From Lichina pygmaea (Eukaryota > Ascomycota > Lichinomycetes > Lichinales > Lichinaceae): a stretch of DNA of 64,000 nucleotides. The notes below the pieces were generated by a model. It worked only from the letters and a program-made list of their open reading frames with translations, did no database searches and was not told the origin of the DNA. Of the stretch, positions 24,746 through 35,925 are shown piece after piece (the first letter of the stretch is position 1; the number at the start of each line of letters is the position of its first letter). Location: contig OY730171.1 in NCBI GenBank assembly GCA_963422465.1, positions 1,612,001-1,676,000 on the forward strand, in the 5' to 3' direction. The position numbers and the translations under genes are program-made.

Positions 24746-26302
24746 ACTACCACCACTGCGGCCTGCACCCATGCCGCGACCGAGCGGCATCAAGCCGACT
24801 CTCCCAACGCAGACCAGCAGGATCGTCACCGGCACCGTCGGTTCTCCGGGTTAGACTCTATCTCACCAGCGGCGAGCGAGGACGAGCATGAAACCGCAAT
24901 AGTTAGACCCGACGGCACGTCTATCGTCGAAGACAAGAGAAGTACGAGACGCAAGAATAATTTTCGCTCGTCCCAATCTTATCCATCCTCGCCGGTGGGC
25001 ACTGAAGACGGAGATCTTTCAACAACATCCGCTCTCGTGCCCAATGGCACGTCTGCCGTCACGAACGGGAATAGCCAGGGGAGAAGCTCCCGGGGCAAGG
25101 ACGAAAGCAGCGAGCGCGTCCACGGTCGTCGTCGGTCTTTCTCCGACCCGTCCTCACGAAGTACATTCGAGACCGAGAACGAAAAGCCCCACACAAAGTC
25201 CAGCCAGAAATCTAGGCCCCGCACATCGACGTCTTCCTCGACCAGCAAGAGAGACGATATTTCCGAGGTCATATCACCACGGCCGGAGGCACCAGATCCG
25301 TCTCCGCACGAAGTCCATCTAAAGCAGGAGGAAGAAGAAGAAGAAGAGATGCACCCATGGAACATCCGCGGCAACGACAGACTCACTTTTCCCTCGCCAA
25401 AATCCTTGACCACAAGGTTGCTCAGCGCATCGCCAACCTCGAACAGAGCGATCAAGGATAGCGACAGCGAAGCCGGTTCTGTGATCAGCGATACACTCTC
25501 GCTGAAGAATAATGACAATCGGGTCAGCGTCAGTCACAACCACGCCTTCGGGCACAGCAAGGACCGCAGCCGGAGTCGCAACCGCAGCAACAGCAACGCC
25601 AGCGCCCACAGCAACACCTCCAAGATTGAGCCAGGACCAGGCCTCGTACTATCGCCCGATCCCAACCTCCGATCTTCAATCGCCGGACCACTGGCCACGG
25701 GAGAAGCAGAAAGCGTTCTCATCGGCGCCGACGGCGTCGCAGATGAAGGTGAAAGGGAAAGAAGAACCGAAGGAGGGGGGGGAGGCCGTTCGTCCCGCCG
25801 ATCAAGAAGCACGGCGACAGTCAACTACGCCGAACCGAATCTGCGCGCAAAGATGCGTCGTCCGACGAAAGGCTTTGTTGACGCTGTCACGGGCGAGCAG
25901 AAGGCGTTGAAGGGGCGCTCGTCGCTGTCGTTGTCGTTGGCGACTGGTTCGACGACGAATGCTGCTAATGGGAGCAGCAGCGTTGAGGGTATAGACGTTG
26001 CTGGTGGTGATGCTGGTACCCTGACAGGCGTCGAAATGTTGACTACAACTGCCGGTGGCAGTGCCAGTGAGAGTGCCAGTGTCGCCAACGGCACTCCAGG
26101 CAGTGCTGCAACTCCTTCTGCCCGCGCTGCTGTTCCGACGACAAAACACCACAGGCGCCATACGACGACGACAACGAGGACGACGACGACGATGGCAGAG
26201 GAGGAGGGGCTCCATGTCGCGGACAAAAACCAGCATCATACCCATCACATCCATCATCATCGTCGTCAGCTTCCTTTACATCATCAGCACCAGGAATGCT
26301 AG
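22801..26302 (+). CDS. SGO1: Shugoshin, protector of centromeric cohesion
   Basis: Five exons: 22801-22849, 22923-22962, 23029-23421, 23475-24109 and 24171-26302, giving 1082 residues. The N-terminal shugoshin coiled coil is clear: MARLNEPPVP, LKRRFIRQNRDIAR, then NSTQSLRIRELEDE (residues about 1-90). The block SPDLPTPPIAHFE follows at about residue 180. The basic C-terminal shugoshin motif, VNYAEPNLRAKMRRPTKGFV, lies near residue 925. Shugoshin recruits PP2A and protects Rec8/Scc1 cohesin at centromeres; the basic motif binds phosphorylated H2A. The acceptor of intron 1 is tandem (22914 or 22923; the latter fits homologues better), and intron 3 has an alternative in-frame solution. The protein is long for the family because of Ser/Arg/Glu-rich linkers, an 11-Asp tract at 24715-24747 and a 150-residue His/Thr-rich tail after the motif. 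Confidence 0.87.
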
Positions 26303-26397
26303 AAGTATCAGGAGCACATGGAGTACCAGGAGTAGCGTAAGTCCCAGGGATATCAGGAGTTTTAGGAGTCTCGGGAGCAGCGGCAGGGAAATCCCAC

Positions 26398-26430
<33 letters not shown>

Positions 26431-26974
26431 CGATCCATAACCCACGAGCAGCTGAGGAAGAAGAAGAAGAAGAAGAGATGGGAACGGAGCTGCTTTTTGT
26501 TTTTCGTTCTGTGCATCACCTGGACTTGAGACCACGACCACGACGGCGGCTCCGACCACGATCGCGGCTCCGACCGCAGCTACCGTGGCTACGTCTCCGA
26601 CCGTGACTCCGACCGCATCTACCATGGCGGCTACCATGGCTACGGCGTTACCATCCTTGGAGATATCCACAACCACGAACACGACCACGACCACGATTCC
26701 TTTCCTTTCTTTCGTCAATTAGGGACTCGTTGATCAGGGACTAGTTAGTCAAGGACTGGTTTAATCAGGGATTGGATAAGACTAAAGAACCCATCACGAT
26801 GAAAATCTCCCTTGCCATGGGTGCTGTTCTCTCTCTCTGCCTCTCTGCTCGAATTTGTGTACGAGAGTACTTGCCTGAGCTTTCTTTCAGTCGTGCTTCA
26901 CGGATCAGAATGACTGTCACGGTCGTGGTTACTAGAATTCCCAAAACAATAATTAAAAAAAATAATTTAATGTA
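26303..26974. other. Intergenic, low-complexity sequence after SGO1
   Basis: A (CAT)n microsatellite at about 26397-26430, a GAAGAA tract at 26455-26478, and a CGAC/GACC-rich repetitive stretch at 26525-26700 that opens long Val/Asp-rich frames of no biological likelihood. Nothing gene-like is seen. Confidence 0.5.
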
Positions 26975-27116
26975 TGAACGATGTGGGAATCGAACCCACG
27001 CCCCTCATCTGTCAGTGAGCGGATCAACCGCCCAGCTGGGCAGACTCTGTGTCCACGGATCAACCGTATGACACAATGCCCGCCGATGAGTGCTCTTTCC
27101 ACTAAGCTAATCGTTC
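26975..27116 (-). tRNA. tRNA-like locus with structured insert in the anticodon arm (probable pseudo-tRNA)
   Basis: On the minus strand a 7-bp acceptor stem (GAACGAT with ATCGTTC), a D-arm (GCTTAGTGGAAAGAGC), the ends of an anticodon stem (CTCAT with ATGAG) and a perfect T-arm (GTGGG TTCGATT CCCAC) are in the right order. About 80 nt separate the two halves of the anticodon stem, and no normal 7-nt loop with U33 can be formed next to it, so no anticodon can be read. The insert itself folds: GGGCA/TGCCC encloses TGTGTC/GACACA and ACGG/CCGT. It contains CGGTTGATCCG twice. It could be an unusual intron-bearing tRNA or a pseudogene disrupted by an insertion. Confidence 0.55.
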
Positions 27117-28945
27117 GAAAGTAGAGGGAGGGGTAGAAATATATAAACCAAAAATATCGAGAGGGCTGTGAGCATGGGGTGATGACATAAGCAGACATCG
27201 GCAGGAGATCTTACAAGTACTGTACGCTTACGAGTACTCCAATCAGGCAGGCAGCAGCCTACTTTACTGGCCGGTACGCTCCGTACCGTATCCGATCACG
27301 TGATGGTCGATATCAGGTGGTGAGCGATAAATGCAGTTTTCAACCCTCTTTTTTCAAATCACCATGGAGAAGCTGTACGACGACCAAATGAGTGATGCTC
27401 TTGCGGAGCTTAATCTAGAAGACCAAATCAACTATTCTGCCACTGCTTCAAGGTACAATGTCAGCCGCCAGACACTTTCTCGACAGCACAAAGGAAAAAG
27501 CACGTCCCACAAGGTGGTCAATGTGACAGTCCGACAAGCACTTTCCGGGATCCAAGAAGTAAAGCTAGTAGAGCGCATTAGTGCCCATAGCATTCAGGGA
27601 TGGCCAATGACCCCCCAGGTTGTCCGGGACCTAGCAGAGCGTATTGCTGGAAGGCCGCTAGGAGAGTGCTGGACTCGACACTTTGTACAACACCATTCCG
27701 ATGAGCTTAAGAGTGTCTTCCTCAAGCCAATTGACAAGCAACATAAATAGGCTGAGTCTGTAGTCTATATCAAAGCTTTCTATCAGCTGGTGACATTATC
27801 TATAGTCTTATTTATGAATAATATGCTAAATTTTGTCTAGTTGTCAGACACCGTCAAGAAATACCAGATCACAGCAGACAACATCTACAATGTTGATGAG
27901 AAAGGCTTCATGATTGGTCAAGAACATGCCTCCTGACAAATTATCAACAAGAAAGCCCACAAAGCTGGCAAAATCCTCAGTGCCAATCAAGATGGGAGCC
28001 GGGAGTTTGTGACTCTTCTGGCATGTATCCGAGCAACTGGATTATGTATCCCACCAACACTGATCTACCAGGGTCAGTCGTATGATCTTCTGGATACATG
28101 GGTGGAGAGTCTGAACAACACAGAGGTGTACTTTGCTGTCTCTGAGAAGGGGTGGACTAACAATAAGCTTGGTCTTCAATGGTTAGAGAAGGTTTTTGAT
28201 AAGTGTACTAAAGCTAAGGTAGGGCGGAGCTGTTGTTGTCTTCTTATTGTTGATGGTCATTCTAGTCATGTTAATCTACCTTTCCTAGAATATGCCCATT
28301 CTCATAGTATTATTATTCTTGTTTTCCCCTCTCACACTACACATTGTCTACAGCCTCTTGATGTTAGTCTTTTCTCTCCTCTGGCAAAGTGCTATTCGCA
28401 AGAACTTGATACTGTGATGCGCAATAGTCTTGGTATCACATCAATCACCAAGCAGATCTTCTGGTCCTTGTTCTATTCTGCCTGGCAGAAAAGTTTCACA
28501 ACTGAGAATATCCAGTCAGCCTTCAAAGTGACTGGTATCTTTCCTATCAACTCTTCTTATGTTCTTGATGCTCTGAATCCTCCCCAAACCCCCCAAATAT
28601 CTGCCCCGGTACAAGGTAAAACTCCTGTCACTTTCATTTCTTTTTGTTATGCTATTCAGGTGCAGAAAAAGAAGCCTTCTACCAAAAAGCTTAAGAAGAT
28701 TGAAGATGGCTTTGCAAAAGTCATTACAGAGCAGGATCTGGATAGAGTGCCTGTGGGCCAGCTCACAACAGCTCTAGTGGTAGAGAAGAAGAAGAAGCAA
28801 CAAGGAAAGCGACTTAATTTGCTGGGAGAAGAGGATGTTGGGCTGCAAATCTTTACCCCGACTGCAATCCAGATTGCTCAGACTTAAAAAGCTGTCAGGG
28901 AGGAGGAAGAAGAGCAGAAGAAAGAAGAGAACAAGAAGAAGAAAG

Positions 28946-29265
28946 TGTCACGGTTCTGGCCCAGTTGCATATCTGGCACAAGTCACGCACCTTGCCGGGA
29001 AGTCCCATCTGCACTGTTTGCCTGTATGCTCCGCCGTTGCCGGGAAGTCCCATCTGCACTGTTTGCCTGTTTGCTCCGCCGTTGCCTGATCCCCTGCCTA
29101 TAAGAACTTCTCCTGCTCCCCCAGCTTCTTCTCTTCTTCTTTTCTCTTTTCCTTCCTTGTCTTTCATCTTGTACATCAATCCAAGTCTCAAGTCTCAAGC
29201 CAAGTCAGGTCAAGGTTACCGGAATCAGTTAGGCTTGAGTTCTGCTCTGCCATTGCCTTGTCACA
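28946..29265 (+). repeat. 5' LTR of G2
   Basis: 320 bp, TGTCACGG to GTCACA. It contains two copies of a unit beginning TTGCCGGGAAGTCCCATCTG about 60 bp apart, a TATAAG near 29100 and a CT-rich leader. The U3 repeat structure differs from that of G1, where the units are shorter and more numerous. Confidence 0.92.
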
Positions 29266-32200
29266 CTACGAAAGACCAACCCAACCATAACACACTTCAC
29301 CAAGCCATGTTCACGTCCTTGTCATGTCTCAACAACCAGACCAAGCCATGCCAGTTGCTGGAAATAACAAGTTCCTTCGCAACATGTTTGCAGAGTTCAT
29401 GCGAATTCAAGCTACCAACACCACTCCCAAGTCCAAGTCCGAACGCACTGTTGACTCAGAGATCTTCAGTGGCGATGGCGGAAACACGGAAATCACGTAT
29501 GAGAAGCTTGAGAGCTTCATCACGTCACTGTCACTCAAGATGACGCTCAACACTGACCGGTACCCCACAGAAACATCGCGGATTGCGTATGTCTTTTCAC
29601 GCACGACTGGCACTGCGCAGTCCTACATCTCAGCTAAGATCACGGCTGGCCAGTACATTGACTGGCACGACATTGTCCAAGATCTCCGGAACACCTTCTC
29701 TGACCCAGACCCAGAGTTCCTAGCTCAGAGGAAGCTCATCACCTTGCGTCAGGCCAACTGTTCCTTTGCCGAGTTCTTCACAGAGTTCAATCAGTATGCT
29801 CCACGCACAGGCTTCAACAACAAGGCCTTGAAGTGCCATCTTCGATGCGCTGTCTCTGAAGAGCTTGCCAAGCAGCTTGTCAGCATCAACCTCAAGGACA
29901 TCAGCTATCAGAAGCTTGTTGAGGAATGCCAGCTGCAGGACAACCAGTTGCGTGCCACTTCTGCCAACTCTCGCCGTCCACGTCAAGCACCTCCCACCCA
30001 AGCCTCAGTTCCACGGTCAGGGTTCATCAAGCCAGCCTTCACGCCACAGCCACCAAGTCCTACCATGGATCTCAGCCGCTCTAAGCTGACGCCAGAAGAG
30101 CGAGAACATCGCCGAAGCAAAGGCCTCTGCTTCTACTGTGGGAACCAAGGTCACGTCTCAACCTTCTGTCCAGTGAAAAGCATGCCTGTTGTTGCCACCA
30201 CCACGACCACCACCAAGTCTGCCACTGTTGAGACTACTCCAGAGTCGGAAAACAAGTAGTCCTTGGTCATTGTCGCGCCCAAGGACATGAAAAGAATCTC
30301 CATGTTGGCTATCTGTCTCCAGACCAGCAGTTAGATAGCAAGTGCTTGTTTCTTCCTTGTATCCTAGATGGGAAATTTAAGTGCAATGCTCTTATTGACT
30401 CTGGCTGTTCAGTATTTGGCTGCATTGGTGCTTCCTTTGCGCAATCTCTTCACCAAGAACCTCTCCCCTACCCACGCACATTGCGATCGTTCGATGGCAA
30501 GACGTCACAAACCACGCATCTCGCCAAGACAATCATGACCACAGCACATGGCGTGCACCAGGAGGAAGTCTCTCTCTTTGTGTCTCCTGGCCTTCACTAT
30601 GATGTGATTCTGGGGATGCCGGCTCCAGAAGCACAGGCCACACATTGATTGGACAAACACCTCAATCATGTTCAAGTCAGATCACTGCTGATCCACATGC
30701 CTCAAGTCAAACAATGGCTATCCAATCTCTTTAGATCTTGAAGCCAAGATGTCTGCTGGAAAGCCTCAGGATCCCAAGCCCCTTTCTGCCACACCAATCC
30801 CCATCAATGCTGCCGTATTTTCTCTCCTTGCTGCCAAGCCAGATCACCAGGTGTTCAGTGTTTCTCTGAGAGACATTGAGCAGGTGTTGAAGCCAAAGAA
30901 GTGCGTGGATCCTGCCACACTTCTCCCTGCTCAGTACCACAAGTTCCTGGACGTCTTCAGCAAGGATGACGCTGACAAGCTTCCTCCTCTACGCCCAGGA
31001 GTTGACCACAAGATCAAGATGGAACCAGGAACCCAGGCACCCTCTGGACCTCTGTACAGTATGAGCAGAGAAGAACTTGAAGTTCTCAAGAAGTACCTGA
31101 CAGAGAACCTGAACAAGGGCTTCATTCGAGCATCTTCATCACCTGCTGCTGCACCAGTCCTCTTTGTCAAGAAGCCAGGAGGTGGATTGTGTTTCTGTGT
31201 AGACTACAGAGCACTCAACACTATCACCATCAAGAACTGTTACCCCCTGCCACTGATCTGGGAGATGTTGGACCAGCTTTGCAAAGCTGTGTGGTACACC
31301 AAGCTTGACATTGTTGGTGCCTTCAACCGTATCCGGATGAAGGAAGGTGAAGAATGGAAGACTGCGTTCCGCACACGCTCAGGCCTCTACGAATACCTTG
31401 TCATGCCCTTTGGTCTTGCCAATACTCCAAGCATGTTCCAGAACTACATCAATGATGTTTTGGGACCTGACATCCTTGACGTCTTTGGCACTACCTATGT
31501 GGATGACATCCTTATCTACAGTCAGACACTCAAGGAACACCGGAAGCACGTCAAGCTTGTTCTCAGTCAACTACGAGATGCAAGCCTGCAAGTTGACATC
31601 TCCAAGTGTGATTTTGAAGTGCATCAAGTCAAGTACTTTGGCCTCATCATTCAGTCTGCCACTGAAGACAGCTGACCCAGATCTGTGAGTATGGACCCAG
31701 CCAAGACTGACACCATCAAGGAGTGGAAGCCTCCTGCCAGTCTCAAGGAAGTGCAGAGCTTCATTGCCTTTGCAAACTTCTACCGCCAGTTCATCAAAGA
31801 CTTTGCCAAGCTTGCATCCCCACTCACAGCTCTGACCAAGAAGAATGTTGCCTTCAAGTGGGAAACCCCAGAGCAGCGCTTGTTTGAAAGCATCAAGAAG
31901 GTGTTCAGCACTGCACCTATCCTGCAGCACTTTGATCTGGAGAAGGAGTGTGTTGTTGAGACTGACGCTTCTGACTACGTCTCTGGTGCTGTCCTGTCAC
32001 AGCCAGACCATGAAGGAGTTCTACACCCTGTTGCCTTCTTGTCACGCCACCACCTGCCGGCAGAATGCAACTACAAGATCTACGACAAGGAGTTGCTGGC
32101 AATTATCCGTGCCTTTGAAGAATGGCGAGCAGAGCTTGAAGGATCTCCAGAACCTGTCAAGGTGATCTCTGATCACAAGAACTTGGAGTACTTCATGTCG

Positions 32201-34018
32201 TCAAAGCGCCTTTCCTGCCATCAAGCCTGTTGGAGCGAGTTCTTGTCACATTTTAATTTCAAGATCAGCTACTGTCCAGGCAGTCAGTGCAAGGCCGACA
32301 CCCTCACTCAACGTTCCCAAGACCTCCTGTCAGACAGTGATCCCTGTCAAGACTTCATGGAGCAAGTCATCCTCAAGCCCAAGAATCTTGCACATTCAGA
32401 GGTTCAAGTCAAGCCCATCCAGATCCTGAGACGTTCAGAAGCTGTACCAGTTGACACTGAACCTGATGCTACACCTCTTTCAGATGTCATCCAAGCTGCC
32501 TATAACAACCTTGCTGAAGGTGATCCAGTGGCAACAGTGTCACAGATGCTAAGGGATGGTGTCAGGCACAGTCAAGAAGTGTCTCTCTCAGACTGCAGCT
32601 TGGAAAATGACTGTCTCTTCTACAAGAACTGACTCTGGATCCCTGAGAACAATGAGCTACGCCTACACCTGTTCCAAGAAGCCCATGACCAAGCAATGGC
32701 TGGCCACACTGGGATTGCCAAGACCCACAATCTTCTGTCTTGTTGGTACTATTAGCCAAAGATGGTGAACATCATACAGCAGTACATCAGGAATTGTCAT
32801 GTCTGCTCTCGAGCAAAGCCTGCCCGTGATCACCAAGGAGAGCTGCTGTCTCTTCCCATGCCTCAGCAACGTTGGCAGGATCTGGCTATGGATTTCATTA
32901 CTGACTTGCCCAAGTCAAGAGATGCCTGCTTCCCTGGTGCCAAGCACATCTGGGTCATCACTGACCGTCTCACCAAAGAACGCTACTTTGTGCCATGTGC
33001 TGAGATGACAACCTCGCATCTTGTCCGGATGTTCATCCAGTTTGTTGTCTGTACCCATGGCTTGCCCAGGAGTATTGTCTTAGACAGAGGAGGTCAGTTT
33101 GTCAGCTTATTCTGGAAAGCACTCTGTACCCATCTTGACATCATGCTACGACTATCCTCAGGACACCACCCAGAGACAGATGGTCAGACAGAACAAGAGA
33201 ATCAGGAGCTTGAACACTACCTGAGATCCTATGTCAACTATCTCCAAGATGACTGGGTCCAATGGCTTCCTCTGGCAGAGTTCACGCAGAACAACTCCCA
33301 GTCTGATTCCTCTGGCATGTCACTGTTCTTTGCCAACAAAGGGTTCCATCCACGGCTCAGCATCACACCCACGAGTGAAGCCTGCAACCAAGATGCTATG
33401 GAAATCTCTGGAGAAATGACGCAGATTCTGGAACAGTTGCAAGCTGAACTCCGACTATCCCAGGAAGCTCAAGCTCACACCGCCAATTTGCATCGAGTCC
33501 CGTCACCGTCCTATCAAACTGGAGATCTTGTTTGGCTGAATACCAAGAACATCAGGACACGCCACCCATGCAAAAAGCTTGACGACAAGTGGATTGGACC
33601 ATTCAAGGTGTTGAAGACAATCGGAAGCTGTGCCTGCCATCTGGAGCTTCCACACACTCTCAAGATCCACCCTGTCTTTCATGTTTCCCTTCTACGTCTG
33701 ACACCTGCTAATCCTATCCCTGGCCAATCAAATGAACACCCTGGCCCTGTCATTGGTCAAGACACAGATGAAGAGTTCCAGGTTGAAGAAATCCTTGACT
33801 CCAAGCCAGCAACGTCTCGACAGAAGTTCAAGTACCTGGTCAAATAGTCTGGATGGCCAATTGAAGATGCCACTGAAGAGCCTATTGAGCATCTTGACAA
33901 CGCCAAAGACACCATCTACAACTTCCATGAGAAATACCCAAGGAAGCCACAGCCACGGAACTACACCCACGAGCGGCCTGAGGCTCACAGGAGTTCGCCA
34001 TGTGAAGGAGGGGGGTAA

Positions 34019-34338
34019 TGTCACGGTTCTGGCCCAGTTGCATATCTGGCACAAGTCACGCACCTTGCCGGGAAGTCCCATCTGCACTGTTTGCCTGTAT
34101 GCTCCGCCGTTGCCGGGAAGTCCCATCTGCACTGTTTGCCTGTTTGCTCCGCCGTTGCCTGATCCCCTGCCTATAAGAACTTCTCCTGCTCCCCCAGCTT
34201 CTTCTCTTCTTCTTTTCTCTTTTCCTTCCTCGTCTTTCGTCTTGTACATCAATCCAAGTCTCAAGTCTCAAGCCAAGTCAGGTCAAGGTTACCGGAATCA
34301 GTTAGGCTCGAGTTCTGCTCTGCCATTGCCTCGTCACA
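34019..34338 (+). repeat. 3' LTR of G2
   Basis: 320 bp, same length and repeat layout as the 5' LTR. The four differences are C-to-T or G-to-A in the 5' copy, all at CpG sites. Followed by GAAAG and P2 transposase sequence. Confidence 0.92.
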
Positions 34339-34831
34339 GAAAGAAGAGGTAGTGCAGCAACACTTGAAAAAGCAGTCGGAGAAGGAAGAACGACGGGTGG
34401 CACAAGAAACTGCCTGACAACAAGTGCAAGAAGAGAAGGCAGAAAAGCAAGCAGAAAAAACTGCCAACAGAGAAGCTAAGAAGTAGGCAGAGAAGGAGAA
34501 GAAGGTTCAGCAAGCTGCAAGGGGTGCTAAAAAGCCTTCCCCACCAACCAAAGAGGTGCCTACCCCCGGTGATGATGGAGATGAGGGGGGGAAAAGGATA
34601 AGGTCCCGAGGACCACTTCACATGGTCGTGTCTTGAGAAAACCATCACGCCTTGTACAATGAATTTATGTTGCTCAATATCTCTTCTCTATATACTACTC
34701 TATCTCATATTCAAATCTGAGGTGATTCCGACTGGTAGAAGTTGAGTTATTCAAAAAAAATCCTTGAGGGGGTCCTTGGTCGGTCGACTGCTCATCACCT
34801 GACATTGGTCATCACGTGATCGAATACGGTA

Positions 34832-35925
34832 CAGCAGCTTGGTGTTATCGATGTACATATGTACTGTACTCCGTAGATGAGCTGGCACTGAATCAACTTT
34901 GGTGTCGACAGTGGGCACATAACAGATAGCATGATCAGGCGGACACTACGGTACGGTACTATTTACAGAACAATACGGCACCGAAGAGCAACTACTAAAT
35001 TAGTAGAGAACATGTGTGAGCAGTGGCTCTCTCCAAATCCTGACAGGGAGAAGAGCAATTGCTGTGCTTACGGCTTACTGGCCCTGCGTAGAGTATGTTG
35101 GAGCTGGGAGGCAGGGAAGAGCCGTTGTCAATTTCTCTAGGAAGAAGAACTCGCTATATACACGAATTCAACACCTGTTCGGTCCCTACTCTGCAGCCCG
35201 CCGTAGTCCTTCCCGAGATTGGACCTTGGCAGTGTTGAAATCCTAACAGAGTAGGACTTGATGTGATTTTGTAGCTCTGCTCCGTACCTTCGGCTCTCCA
35301 CAGAGCCAGGGGTGTTGCAGGTTGCCACAGTTGCTAACTGGGAATTGTTATACTAGATGACGGCTGACTATGTACAGTATGTACTTGTAAACCTCTTGAG
35401 ATCAATATACTCGAAGAGTTAAAGAAACATTGCTTGCTATAGGTAGCAGGCAGTCATAGAAGTATAATTTTTGAAGTACTCTGATAATTATTTTGCCCAA
35501 TCCTGCTGTCAAGGCTGGCTAAGAGGCTTGACCAATAAGAGCCAACTTTGTTGTGCGGTCCGGACTAGGCCTAGCGTAGAGAGTAGTACAAGTACAGTTA
35601 TACGTAACGTAGAGAGAATGATTATGGTCGCGGTCATGGTCACTGCCACTGCCACTGTCATAGTCACCGTCACTGCCCGCCGCGCTTGAGAACACTATCA
35701 CACAACGCAGCCAGACCGGTATGACCGGTATCGTCCTCCCATCGTCCAATAGCCCCATCGCTGCATCTCCCCATCGTCCACGCGCAACCGCAATCACAGC
35801 CACAATCACTGACAAAATCTCGACGACCCTGAGGAAGACAAGAGTTCTTCATCATGAGCTGCCCCCCCCCCTCAAGAAAGCGGCGGATGGAATCGACCGA
35901 GCTCGAGAAATAAGAAAAAGGCCGA
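34832..35925. other. Intergenic region between P2 and YPI1
   Basis: No gene recognised. GTAC-core motifs occur at 34850-34875 and 34950-34965. The last few hundred bases are downstream of YPI1, and the open frames there are antisense or low-complexity. Confidence 0.45.

Larger units (their letters stand above)
28946..34338 (+). mobile_element. Ty3/gypsy chromovirus G2 (fossil) nested in P2
   Basis: 5393 bp with LTRs of 320 bp and a GAAAG target duplication at 28941-28945 and 34339-34343. Parts: gag about 29.3-30.3 kb ending in a CCHC zinc knuckle (CFYCGNQGHVSTFC); aspartic protease about 30.35-30.65 kb (DSG motif); reverse transcriptase about 30.9-31.7 kb (YVDD motif near 31.5 kb); RNase H about 31.7-32.4 kb; integrase about 32.6-33.7 kb with HHCC finger and D,D,E core; chromodomain about 33.8-33.96 kb; purine tract AAGGAGGGGGGTAA before the 3' LTR. 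It is broken, with roughly half a dozen breaks. The LTRs differ at four sites of 320 by eye, all transitions, so insertion is recent in relative terms. It is better preserved than G1 and of the same family. Confidence 0.95.
27364..34662 (+). pseudogene. Inactivated pogo/Fot1 transposase gene of P2
   Basis: Starts at ATG 27364 (MEKLYDDQMSDALAELNLED). Exon 1 encodes the helix-turn-helix/CENP-B-type DNA-binding region and is open until a TAG at 27748-27750, at the codon that is TGG (Trp) in P3; P1 has the same TAG. The intron is 27790-27840. Exon 2 has another stop (TGA near 27935), then an open catalytic domain with VDGHSSH and LQPLDVSLF (DD35D spacing). A further stop follows at 28885-28887, just upstream of gypsy G2. 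Transposase similarity resumes at 34344 and finishes KPSRLVQ with a stop at 34662. The substitutions are mostly C-to-T and G-to-A, as expected from RIP or deamination. Confidence 0.85.
27286..34829 (+). mobile_element. pogo/Fot1-type DNA transposon P2, split by gypsy G2
   Basis: Left end CCGTATCCGATCACGTGATGG after a TA at 27284-27285; right end ATCACGTGATCGAATACGG before TA at 34830-34831. Without the gypsy copy and one target duplication it is about 2146 bp, the same as P1. The TIRs are imperfect and differ in sequence from those of P3, but the outer TACCGTA, the ATCACGTG core and the internal direct-repeat layout are kept. It encodes one two-exon transposase, which is inactivated. Confidence 0.87.

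Noticed and set aside
26043-26519. Minus-strand frame with a long Asp run antisense to the end of SGO1
   Set aside because: It is created by trinucleotide repeats, is almost all Asp, Pro and Ser, and lies opposite the coding end of SGO1.
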